Origin: Camelus bactrianus
Lineage: Eukaryota; Chordata; Mammalia; Artiodactyla; Camelidae
DNA length: 64,000 nucleotides
Reading direction: 5' to 3'
Assembly (NCBI RefSeq): GCF_048773025.1
Contig: NC_133544.1
Coordinates: 63,849,501 to 63,913,500, forward strand
The notes beneath the pieces were generated by a model. That model ran no database searches. It was not told where the DNA came from and worked only from the letters and a program-made list of their open reading frames with translations. Below are positions 36,400 to 46,839 of the stretch, piece after piece (the first letter of the stretch is position 1; the number at the start of each line of letters is the position of its first letter). The translations under genes and the position numbers were made by a program.

Positions 36400-37500
36400 A
36401 CTCAGGAACCTGGAGTGAGCCGTAGCTTTTTATTTATGTATCTCTCTTTTAAAGTTTTTAGAACTTTGCTGTAGTTTATTTAAGTCAAACTCTACCCGGC
36501 AATACTTTGGAAGAACTTTGCAGCAGAGATACCATGCACAAGACCAAGACTGTCTGTCGTGGAGTATGAGGCTCACTAATTTGGGGGAGCCCCTAAAGAG
36601 GAAGAATTGTGAAGAAGCAGCAGGGCTGGAGCTGGTGGCCTCGGTCCATTGCCTTACTCACAGGGGCTGGAATAGCCCTCACCTGTCCTGCTGGTGGTGA
36701 CAAGTTCGTGTCCCCAGCCCCCTACCCAGAAGCTCCCTTTACCACAGCTTCTGTGTATCTGCCTGTCCATGTTTGCTGAGCTTGCAGCCTGCCTCAGATG
36801 GGGCTCAGGGAATAAGCTGCAGTCTTTGGTGAGCTTTCTCGACCCTCTCCTTGGGAGAGGGCTTGATTTTATAACAACAGTTTCTTTTACATCCCTGGAA
36901 TGGAGACCCAGTATCACTTAGGGTTTGCAAATTAAAAAAAAAAAAAAAGGAGCTTGGACAACCACAATCATTTTCACTCTGTTCTTGGCACCCATGACCT
37001 TTGCTTTTGCAACCCTGCTCCAGATAGAACTCTCTCACACTGAAAGGATCTCCCCAGTCACAATGCTTTTGGTTTCTCTAGGGCCACACGAATCACCTTC
37101 GTTTTACAAGGATGCTGGGCATCCCTCTGACTAGAACATCTGACTCTCAGCCTTCCTTAGAGCTTGACAGGAGGAGCTGTGCCCTCCGGAGGGTCAGCCA
37201 GCTACTCAGAGTTCAGTTCTCCCTCGTGCTTGCCAGTGGGCACCTTCTACATGTGCTGATTCTGTCAGGCCAAGTAGAGGAAGTGTGTGATGTCTTGAGA
37301 AAAAAACATCAAATTCAAGTAAAAACCATTTTACTTATGAGTTTGTCCTTGTTCTCCCCTCCCTCCTCCTTTCCTCTGTCCTCCTCCTTCCTCTCCAGCT
37401 CTCCAGCTCCATAGAACAGTGACTTCAATGTGTTGAGTGTGTGTGATGTCCAACATCCCTCTGCTCTCTTCCTGATCCCTGGGGCTTCTTGCTATTACTG
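36400..37500. other. Spacer 3' of TRAV18 copy 4
   Basis: The first part (to about 36,790) matches unit A near 25,850-26,215. The rest is unassigned. An A run lies at 36,933-36,946. No gene seen. Confidence 0.45.
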
Positions 37501-37869
37501 TTACATTGTCATACAATTGGTCCGTGAACTATGTGCCCTGGGAACTTTCATTAACAGGTTGTGGAATATTTCAGCACATACCAAACCAGCTGTCACTGAC
37601 AGTTAGTGTCACCTCCCAGGAATTCTGTGCCATCTGGGGGAAACAGGCTGGAGTGAAACAGGCATTTCTGGAGAAGAGCTCTTAGATTCCTCCTTATACT
37701 CTTCCTTCCCCAATTCCTCTCTGTAGAGCAATCCAGGCTTTCCAAGGTTCTTGGCTCTGAGCGTCACAGCTGGCAGGACAGAGGATGCCTGCAGCACACA
37801 GAACACTGGAGAGAGAAAATAACAGCCCCTCCCAGGGCCGCCCACAGCCAGATCCCACCTGCGCCTCTG

Positions 37870-37908
37870 GGTTTGTGCTCAGCTCCCCCTGCAGCCCCTC
37901 TCACTGTG
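37870..37908 (-). other. 23-RSS of TRAV18 copy 4
   Basis: Heptamer CACAGTG, 23-bp spacer with CTGCAGGGGGAGCTGA, nonamer GCACAAACC. Confidence 0.9.
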
Positions 37909-38483
37909 TCTCTCAGAGCACAGTAGTACACGGCCGAGTCTGACGTCTGCACAGACGGTTTCTGCAGGTGGAAGGTCCTGCTACTCTTAACAAGAGTGGC
38001 CTGAAAACCTCCACGGACCACCTTCTGATTTTCTGATGAGCTTTTCAGGAGGAGCTCAGGCTCTTTGTTTAGATACTGGACATACCAGAAAAGGAAAGCT
38101 GAATAGCTAGTCTCGTAAGTGCAATTCAGAGTCAGAAATGCTCCCTCGGGGAGGATAACAGGGTCTTCTGTCTGGGTCACCGTGTCTCCACTGGTCCCTC
38201 CTTTAAAAAAAAAAAATTAAAGACTATGTTATATTGACTATGTCTTCACTGGTCCTTCCTAACAACAACAACAACAACAACAACACCACCAACAACAACA
38301 ACAACAACAACAACAAAACAAAAGACTGTGTTATACTGGCAATGCAAGAGGGGAAGTCTCCAGCTTGATGGGTGTTAGACATCATCCTAAAACCAACGAA
38401 TAGAACATCTTAGAAATTTTAAATAAATGCTACTCACTCAGTATCAGCAAGATCACAAGTCCTGAGCAGGAAGCAGAGAGCAT
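37909..38483 (-). CDS. TRAV18: TRAV18 V segment, copy 4, likely founder
   Basis: T-cell receptor alpha V segment. Leader exon 38438-38483 reads MLSASCSGLVILLIL, almost the recalled human TRAV18 leader (MLSASCSGLVILLIF). The V exon is 37909-38200 and begins GTSGDTVTQTE. The body is closer to human TRAV18 than the other copies: SAFLFWYVQYLNKEPELLLK, then SSSENQ. It ends CALR. The donor is GTGAGT, whereas copies 1-3 use GTAAGT. The acceptor is AAAG after a long T run in gene sense. The intron contains a CAA microsatellite and a partial duplicate of the exon boundary. It lies at the 5' end of the TRAV18 array, next to TRAV17, as in human, so I infer it is the ancestral gene. Confidence 0.92.
38261..38320. 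repeat. (CAA)n microsatellite in the TRAV18 copy 4 intron
   Basis: About 19 CAA-type units, interrupted once by CACCAC, within the leader-V intron. Confidence 0.92.
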
Positions 38484-38694
38484 GGCTTACAGTGAAGCAG
38501 CGGAAGGTTCACTAAAGCTGGGAGAACTATTCCACTAGTTTCTTGATCCTTTGGTGGAATCTTCTAGAAAATCTTGGCTCATGTGTTAAGTAAGACAAAC
38601 TGCTCTACAAGATCATGCCACAGGCTGTGAAAAAGAGAGCTGTGCTCAGAGAGGGAAATTGATTTCGTGTCAAAGCACCAAGGAAAGGGAGAGC

Positions 38695-38706
38695 GCCCTC
38701 TTGTGG
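38695..38706 (-). promoter_or_regulatory. CTCF-like motif upstream of TRAV18 copy 4
   Basis: The minus strand reads CCACAAGAGGGC, one change from the core, 212 bp 5' of the ATG. Confidence 0.45.
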
Positions 38707-39074
38707 TTTCCCCTCTGTCCCTGCAGCCTGCTTTACCTCTGAATTTGATACTTACCCTGGAGTGGAGCTTAAGCTGAGTTCATAAAAGGGAAATAGGTAT
38801 CTGCTGTGATGGGTAGAGTTCCGGGAAGTAAGCACCAAACAGCTTCTGTAAACTTCACAGTGGTGACTGATGCTGAAACAGCAGGTCATTCCTCTGGCTC
38901 TAAGATGCAAGGCAACGTGGTTTCCTTAAAGCTCTCCAGCCCCAGCATCTGAGGTCTGTTTACAGAGGGTATTAGGCTAATTTTAGGCATCTTAGGGTGT
39001 AGAGCGAGTGAAAAAAGAGTGTAATCTGAGATCTCTTCCTGTCACATTCCCTCACCTGTTCCCTGGAGCCAGGG

Positions 39075-39420
39075 CATGAGCCCCTCTGCTTAGAATGTTC
39101 TCCCTCTGCCCCTGCCTTTGCCTAGGCAACTTCTGTTTATTCTTTAAGAGCCAGTGTACTTGCCGCGTCCACGTGAAACTGCTCATCCGGTTCTTCAGGC
39201 TGAGTTGGTGCCCCTCTCTTTTCCCACCATACTCTGTGTACATATCTCTCTCTGTCATTTCTACATCATATCAGCATCATTTGTGTGCTGTTTTCCAGAC
39301 TAGGCTTGGTGCTCCTGAAATCAGGAAGTAATCTTGTTAGTCTCAGCAGCCAGTTTCTCAAAATACACAGAATCCTGGTTCATAGCAGATGCTTAAAAAT
39401 ATCTGAAGAAAATGAACCAA
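39075..39420 (+). mobile_element. LINE-2 3' end
   Basis: Old L2 text in sense: a TGCCCCTGCC-type start, TCTTTAAGAGCCAGTGTACT, GTGCCCCTCTC, then CATAGCAGATGCTTAAAAAT near the end. Confidence 0.65.
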
Positions 39421-39429
39421 TGAAAGTGT

Positions 39430-40391
39430 GGGTGTGTATGGTGGGTACCATTATCTTTTTATGAAGTGTAACCTCTGTGTAAACAAATGTCTTAAGCCCC
39501 TGGTATATAGCCAGCTTCTTCAAGGGGCGTATCTAGGGTCTGAATAACAGGGAACTCGGTATTTCTCAAAACTAAGTAAGGTAGAGACCTTCATACAAGG
39601 GACCCCTCTCACATTGACTATTTTAAAAATATTATCGAGCCTTAATATATACAAAACTGAAGTCAAGTACAAATTTCTTAGGTTCACAGGTCTTACTCAA
39701 TTGTCTAACCAAACAAAAAAAATGCAAGCAAAACATAAAATCAATAAAAATCAAATTAAAACATTAATGGGAGGCATGATCTTTTTCTGAAACTAAAGAA
39801 ACTGGTGTGGACTCATTAGAAGAAGGATATCAGTGAGTGTAATCCAATAATTCATTTGATCGAAATGATTTGGAGCTTAACCTACAATTGTCTGGTTAGT
39901 GATTTCTAGTATTTTTACTTCCATTAAAAATATCTTTTTATATAACTGTATTACTTAATAAAGCACCGAAAATCAGTACTGAAAACAAATATTATGCATT
40001 TACTACTACTCTCACATCCACTGAATGACGTTGATACATTTGAACAATGAATGTTAGTAACACATCCCTTCCAACGGAAGCCCGGAGTACCGTGGTGGCG
40101 TAGAGCTTTGGAAAGCTGGTCTGCCTGTAGTACCACGAGCCTTATCATGAGCAAAATCTTCTGAACAGTTTTATCCCCTTAAATGACAGTGATGCTCTTA
40201 TTTGTAAAGTGCTGTTATTCCTTTTGTCTTTAATTTGAAAAAAGTGACGGAGAACACAAAAGCATCAAAACCAAGGGCAGTACTCTAAGTTGGCCGTACA
40301 GATGATGAGAAATATGCCTTTGTTCATTTATTTTGTTGTCACCAAACAAAAAAACTACGCATCTTAAAATTCTCATGTAATTCCTACACCC
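39430..40391. other. Intergenic, nothing recognised
   Basis: AT-rich DNA with no supported gene or named repeat. Confidence 0.4.
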
Positions 40392-40611
40392 CAGGAGTTG
40401 GCAAACTTTGTTCTGTAGAGGGTCCAATAGTAAATAGTTCAGGTTTTGAAGTCATGTAGTGTCCGTTTCAACTACTCAACTATGCTGTTATAGCACAAAG
40501 CATCCACTCAATGCATAAATAAATGAACAGGATTGTTTTCCAATAAAACTTTATTTACAAACACAGGTGGCAAGTGGCTTTGCCCTGTGGGCTGTGCTTT
40601 GCCAATCCCTG
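40392..40611 (+). mobile_element. Non-autonomous DNA transposon, hAT-like, copy 2
   Basis: Starts CAGGAGTTGGCAAACTTTG and ends CTTTGCCAATCCCTG, giving terminal inverted repeats. Internal AATAAAACTTTATTTACAAA matches copy 1 at 4,818. Confidence 0.6.
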
Positions 40612-41499
40612 TTATGCCCCCAAGAATTTATCCATAAACCTCCACAGACTTCTTTTTTTCCACTAAATACTATCATAGCTTCTTGAGGAGGCTTAAATAG
40701 AGTATGTTACTAGATAGAAAGGAAGAAGGAAAGTGGATGATCCTAATGCCTAAGATACTTTGATGCTGAGCGTTCAGTGGTGAGAACAGATATGGACCCT
40801 GCCATTAAGGAGCTCACGGAGTAGCAGTGAAAATAGATGTCAATCAAATAATCAAAGAAATAAGAGATAAACTGAACATTTGAAAAGGCGGAGGTCTATG
40901 ATTCTAAAATGCCCACTGAGCTTCGTTCAGCTACTGAGTCTTGGACAGATATACAAGAATGAGTAATAAGACATTTACTGTTTTTCCCTCTTTTGAAGGG
41001 GGGGGAGAATTTTAGGAAAAGGAAAAGAGTAGAAAATCACCTAAAATTGCTTTGAAGGGGTCATATAGGAAGAAAAAGGTGTTTTTAAGAAACTTAAATA
41101 ATACCAGCATTATTGAAAAGAGAGAGAGGCAGTGACAAAGAGAGAGAGCGATTAGGAGAACCTTATGAAAAGAGGTTGGAGAGGTAGCAAGACCTTAAAT
41201 TATACAAGGTTTGTAGCCACATGATGAAGTTTTTCTTTCTTGTAAGAGCAAATGGGCATGCAGGTAATTAACATGGTCAAATTTGCACTCTGATAAGATT
41301 ACTCTTGCTACAGTACAAAGGACAACACTACAGAGTGATGGGGAGTGTCGAGTGTTCTGGGGAGCAAGGGATTAGGATGGAGTTTTAATTAGGATTGTGG
41401 AGGAGAACTGGGTTGTGGGGGTTGTGACATCTTTCATAAGACTTCTAGGAGGCAAACTCAACAGGACTGGAAGGTAGAGTGGATATAGTGTTTCAAAAA

Positions 41500-42105
41500 T
41501 GAATATCTATGAATAGAATTACTGTATGATCCAACCATCCCACTGCTGGGCATATATCCAGAGAAAATTCTAATTTAAAAAAGATACATGCACCCCAATG
41601 TTCATAGCAGCACTATTTAGAATGGCCAAGATGTAAAAGCAACATCCATTGACAGATGACTGGATAAAGAAGAAGTGGTATATTATGGAATATTACTCAG
41701 CTGTAAAAAAAAGAATGAAATAATGCCATTTGCAACAACACGGATGGACCTAGAGATTATCATACTAAGTGAAATAAGTCAGACAGAGAAAGACAAATAT
41801 CATATGCTATCACTTTTATGTGAAATCTAAAAATGATACAAATGAGCTTTATTTACAAAACAGAAACAGACTCACAAACACAGAGAACAAACTTATGGTT
41901 ACCAGGGAGTAAAGGGAGTGGGAAGGGGTAAATTGGGAATTCAAAATTTGCACCTGTTAGGGAGTGATGGAAATGTTAGCTATCTTGACTGTGGTGGTGA
42001 GTTCATAGGTGTATACATCTATCAAAATTCATCAAATTGTACGTCTCCAATATGTGTAGTTTACTGTACAGGAACCACACCACAGTACAGGTGTTTAAAA
42101 AAAAA
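41500..42105 (+). mobile_element. LINE-1 3' end, sense
   Basis: End of L1 ORF2 and 3' UTR (ATGATCCAACCATCCCACTG, GATGACTGGATAAAGAAG, CTTATGGTTACCAGGGAG). Confidence 0.75.
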
Positions 42106-42459
42106 GAAGAAGTGGTTGGATGGAGTTTCTGGAAATGACTGACTCAGCCACTCCCTCGTAACCATATGCCCCTTAACTTTCTCTTTCTTACTTCCTGGAA
42201 GGTGTATAAAGTGGAAGGATCTGCAAAGGGCAAGACCAAAAGTGACACTTTAAGGACAAGAGACAGTGAGCTAATAAGACACTTGATTCCTCATAACATG
42301 TTGAGGCCAACATACCAACCCTGGACTTCATATAACACATACGATAGAGCTTCTATATGTGAGAGGAAAGTAAACTCCACCTTGTTAAAAACATTATTTG
42401 AGTTTTTTGTAACATGAAATCAAACCAATCTCTAAGTGATACAGATGTTTATTAAAAAT

Positions 42460-42595
42460 ACAGTCCATCATTGCATCAGAGTCTGACTGATAAGCTGGAA
42501 TAGATTCTAATAACCCAGATCTTCAAGGTGCTCCAGGTGATTCTGATACAGGTGATGGTGGTGGTTTAAGGTCTGGCATTTGGGAACCACAGTTC
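42460..42595 (-). mobile_element. MER5-type DNA element remnant
   Basis: The phrases CCAGGTGATTCTGATACAGG and GGGAACCACAGTTCTT are typical of MER5A (hAT-Charlie). Partial copy. Confidence 0.5.
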
Positions 42596-43194
42596 TTTCC
42601 ATCCTCTCCTTTCCTTCCCCCATCTTTGTCACCAAGCATCGCATAAGTACAAATGCCCTAGCTGTCTCCACAAATACATTTTCAGTAGCATCGAAACAGT
42701 ATCACAAAAACTATTCTTACCAGGAGCAAGAATAAATGGATGGGAAACTCTTATGCTTTTGATACTAGAAGTACCCACTTTGAAGAAAACATTTCAGGAT
42801 TTGCTAGTAGAGCACATACAATTCTCACTTACATGAGGGAAAACTCAAGACTCTCTGATAAATTCCTGTTTCATTAACAGAGAACCTGAGGCTTGGAAAT
42901 CACACAGCTAGTGAAGGGCAGAGTCCGATTCAGGTCTTTTGTCTGTTATCACACAGTGTTTCCACTCCTCTGATTTAAAATGAAAGATTCAGTTGAAAGA
43001 GTAAGAGCCTTTTTAATTCTAACACAGGGTGAAACTGATGCTTCTTATACAAGGCAGAGAAATGCAAATGTCAGGCCCTCAAAGCCCCCGCAGGTCTTGA
43101 GGGAGCTGCACAAACCACAGAGGGAACCCTCAAATAGAAGTCCTTCCTCATCCTCCATGAGTGACCTGGTGACGTCAGAGTTTGAATGGTTTGC

Positions 43195-43325
43195 AGCTCA
43201 TCAGTCAAATCATCCATTTAAAGTGAGGACACCGAGGCTACTGCCCTGACGATGTGCCTAAGGTCACACAGGCAGGATAGGCAGAGCCGAACCCGGCACT
43301 TCAGTCCCCTGCTCTAAATCTCACG
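43195..43325 (+). mobile_element. MIR-like SINE fragment
   Basis: CCTAAGGTCACACAGGCAGG followed by CCGAACCCGGCACTTCAG, typical of MIR. A similar shorter piece is at about 42,880-42,975 (AATCACACAGCTAGTGAAGG). Confidence 0.55.
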
Positions 43326-43478
43326 CCCTTTACCCCAGTCCAGCCCAGCCTAAGGTGCTGCCAAAATCGCCCATTATTTGAGACAGCCTCCCTTTCATGT
43401 TGCCAGCTGCCTGCAGACTCTCCTTTGTGCGGAGACATAGCCACCAACTGTACACGCTGCTGGGGCTTCTGAGAGACA

Positions 43479-43517
43479 GGGTTGTGTTGGGGCTGCAGAT
43501 GCCTACTGAGCCCTGCG
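43479..43517 (-). other. Degenerate RSS of TRAV17
   Basis: Heptamer position reads CGCAGGG against CACAGTG, including a change in the critical first CAC. Spacer 23 bp, nonamer ACACAACCC. Probably poor or dead for RAG cutting. Confidence 0.8.
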
Positions 43518-44032
43518 CACCTGTCGCACAGAGGTAAGTGGCAGTGTCCGCAGCCTGGGACGCTGTGATGAGCAGGGAGCTGCTTCTGACGGAGGTGCAG
43601 AGCGTGGCTCGTAGCCTTCCACTCGGTTTCTCTTTCTCGTTTGAACGTGTTAAAATCAGATGGGTAAAGCCTCTCCTTGGATCCTGCCTGTACCAGTGTG
43701 AGCTGGATAGAGCAGTGCTGTAACTACAGTGCAGGATGGCATTTTCACCCTCCTGGACGATCAGGGCCGGAAGGTTCTGTTCTCCTTGCTGGCTGCTCAC
43801 CCTTGGGCAGAAGCACAGAGCAGAGACCAGGAGTCAGTCACTGCATTTTTCACTCTCTAGTGTTTGCATTTCCTTCCATAACTAAGGGGTACATTTCTCA
43901 CTTGACAAGAAGATTTTTGCCTCTCAGTCTCGTGGGCTCTGAACTGTGGTCACCTTCTCCCCATCACCAAGAGCCCCAACTGGCCGGTTGAAGCCACAGA
44001 ATCACCAGAGACACTGTCAGGAATTTCTCCAT
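43518..44032 (-). CDS. TRAV17: TRAV17-like V segment, probably non-functional signals
   Basis: T-cell receptor alpha V segment. The V exon is 43518-43801 and begins VSSQQGEQN. Marks of human TRAV17 as recalled are VQEGENAILHCSYST, HWYRQDP, HLILTRSNEKEKPSGRLRATL, LLITASQAADTATYLCAT. Coding is open with both cysteines and the tryptophan. Leader exon 43980-44032 reads MEKFLTVSLVILWLQPA, but the expected donor has TT in place of GT. A GT at 43967 would extend the leader in frame and in the right phase, so a cryptic donor could rescue splicing. The RSS heptamer is badly changed. Together these suggest an ORF or pseudogene by IMGT rules, although the protein part is intact. Confidence 0.88.
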
Positions 44033-44246
44033 TCTTCTTCCTTATCAGCATCACAGAAGACTCAGCTCTGGGGCCTAAAATGAAGCCAGCTTCCTCAGTC
44101 TAGCTCTTTTCTCTGGGTGTATTTGTCCAGCCCTTCTAGATCCCAGAGTCTCAGGTTTCCCACCTGGCCAATCAGAGGAAGCTCAAGCCTTTGCTTTCAT
44201 TACACGCAGGTTGATTTCAAACCGAGTCTGAGAAGCGAGATGCACT

Positions 44247-44258
44247 GCCACCTAGTGG
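44247..44258 (-). promoter_or_regulatory. CTCF-like motif upstream of TRAV17
   Basis: The minus strand reads CCACTAGGTGGCAG, an exact fit to the CTCF core with its usual AG tail, 215 bp 5' of the ATG. Confidence 0.6.
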
Positions 44259-44759
44259 TGGGAACATCAGCTGCCTAATCGAATCCGCTGTGGAAAGGCA
44301 GGATGTTCAGAGCTGACTCGGAAGACATCACAAAGCTATTTTATTCTCTGCCTTATTGAACTCCAATTCCAGACTAGAGTAAGAGCAGATACAGCTTAAT
44401 TCAGGTAAAAACTCAAGTAAGAACGCCGAAGCCCAGTATTTACAGAATACCTCTGAGAAGCACTGTCAGGTTTCTTACAGTCACTTCTGACACTGTATCT
44501 ATGAGCCGCATTTTTTCCCCTCTGATTTGCCTAATGCTGGAGTGACATTGTGTATAAGTCAAGGGTCTTATTGGTGAGCAACAGAAACTGACTCTGGCTG
44601 AATTAAGAAAAAAAGGAATACGTTAATTAATACTGGGTCTGCCTCAGAGTCTCTAACAGGGTCAGAGAACTAGAGTCAAGAGCAATTGAGTCAGTCTGCC
44701 AAGCAGCTAGGGAAGAGTCAACACTGATCCTTCTCAAGCTATTCTTTAAAAGTGCAAAG

Positions 44760-46830
44760 GAAGGAACGCTTCAGTGCGGTCCGCTTTGCCACTCTGCTCT
44801 GTGATCCAGCAAATCCAACAATGATACTTAAGTTTCCACGGCAAATAGGATGGAGACTTTGGGAAATGCCACTAGGAAAATCCAGCATAGTCCTCTATTA
44901 TTTGGAGGAATGCATGCCATTTTCTTTAAATAACTATTCTCCTTTTGAGAAATAGCTTCTGACTTGTTAGTTGACCCAGGTAAAGGCTTAACAGCTAACA
45001 TAGGAAAAAGCAGGGGACCATGCAGCCGGAACTTCCATCACGAACCAAGTGTTGTCCACACACCTGCGATGTCAGTCGTGCCCAGCAACAATCAATCATC
45101 GGGTGGAAACAGGATGTAAGAGACTGGGCTCAGGCAGGCCCAGAAGGTCCAGGAGAGCTGTGCCAGTAAGTACCTCAGATTCCTTAACACCAATCTTTCT
45201 AGTATTGTCTACTCTCCCTTAACCATGCCTGTGGTCTCCTGGGGAGTTCCTTATGATCAGTTAACCAAGGAATAAAAAAGCCCGGCCTATTTTTCACATG
45301 GATTTGCACGTTATATTGGTACCACACACAAACCTAGTGCTATCGCCCCACTGAAGGACGAAGGTGGAGGAAAGTCCCTCCAAATCCTCAGGGGGCACAG
45401 TTTGGTTTTCCGTGTTACCTGGACTGAGAGACGCCAGAAGTACTGTTCCACAGTGAGTCCAGGGCTGCTGCCGGTGATTCCGCTGGATGGTAAGAGCCAT
45501 GGAAGGGACAGGATTAGAAGCCTAGTGACAAGGAAATCTAGGGATGACGTTTCTGGATGGGCCTCTCAGAGTGGGCGCAGACCATCACGATACGTATGCT
45601 CAGTGTGAAAGCTGACCAAGAGAAAATGGCTATAGTGGAAGCTCCTAATAATGGACAGAATGATGCCTTCTGTGGATGTGTCAGCATCTTCCCCCAGCCG
45701 CCCCGACACTTGTCAATGATCCCATGAACAAAGTGGCCTTGTCAGCGGGAATGGAAGTTGTGCATGAGCTCAAAAGCATTGATTTCCCCTTACCAAGTTT
45801 GACCTCGCTATGCCACAGCTCAGTGCCTAATCTGTCAACCAGAGATTAATGCCGAGCCCCTGATATGGTATCTTTCCCCAGAGAGACCGCCCAGACACTT
45901 GGTGACAGACAGGCCGATTGCATTCGACATCGTTCATGACGGAGATGGCTGAAACTTTCTCTCACTGGGCTAGACACATACAGTTGCACATGGATTTGTC
46001 CCCCTTGATTATTATGCTCTGCCAGCATCATCCTCATAAGCTCACAGAATGCCTACCCTCACCAAGATATTCCCCACAGCATTTCTTCTAAGGAAGAAAC
46101 TCTTTCCACAGGAAAAGATTGCAGCACTGGGCACATGCACATGGAATTATTTTTCTTACCACACACCCTATCACCCAGAAGCCTCCAGCCTCTTTAAATG
46201 TACAATGGCTCATTGATTAAGTCATAGCACCAGCTGGGAAAACCAGTCTGTGAAAAGATGAGATTCTGTCTTACAAGATGCAGTGTGTGCTTCACAGCAG
46301 GGACTATTACATGGCGTTTTCTCCCCCAATGACCAGAATGCATGAGTCCAGGCATCAAGGAAGTGGCCCTGGGTGTGGGTCATCTCACTATTGTTACCAG
46401 TAACCCACTAGCAGGAGTTTTGTTTCCAGTGCTTGTAACTCCGAGCTGTGTTGGTCTGGAGGTCCTCTTCTCTACAATGAGGAATGCTTTCACCAGGGGA
46501 CACAACAACGGTTTCATTGAGTTGGGAGATGAGACTGCCATGTCACCATTTGGGTTATGTATGTCTTACAACCGAAAAAAAGAAAACCAGGTTACACTAC
46601 TGGCTGGAGTGACTGACAGCAATTACCAAGGAGGAACTGGGTTGCTGCTACATAACAGGGACAAAGAAGATTATGTCTGGAACCCAGGAGGTCTTGTAGG
46701 GGAGCTCTTGGCACTTCCAGGCCCGATACTGAAGGTTAATGAAAATTACAACAACAAACGAAAAGGCAAGATTACTGAGTACTCAGATCCTTTGAGAATG
46801 AAGACTTGAGTCGCATCAGTAGGTAAGTAA
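44760..46830 (+). mobile_element. Endogenous retrovirus fossil (pol part with dUTPase-like stretch)
   Basis: Broken provirus remnant in plus orientation. The left part recalls RNase H/integrase text of a class I or II ERV. The right part (about 46,340-46,810) resembles a retroviral dUTPase (GVTDSNYQGG, GLLLHN). No LTRs recognised next to it; many breaks; old. Family unsure. Confidence 0.5.
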
Positions 46831-46839
46831 CCCAAACCA

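Larger units (their letters stand above)
32240..37855. repeat. Tandem duplication unit C (TRAV18 copy 3)
   Basis: Direct-repeat unit with TRAV18 copy 3. Relative to unit A it lacks about 1.5 kb (the 22,480-24,005 part, junction near 34,440), has gained an L1 fragment near 33,940-34,080 and a 190-bp tandem duplication at 35,203. Confidence 0.85.
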
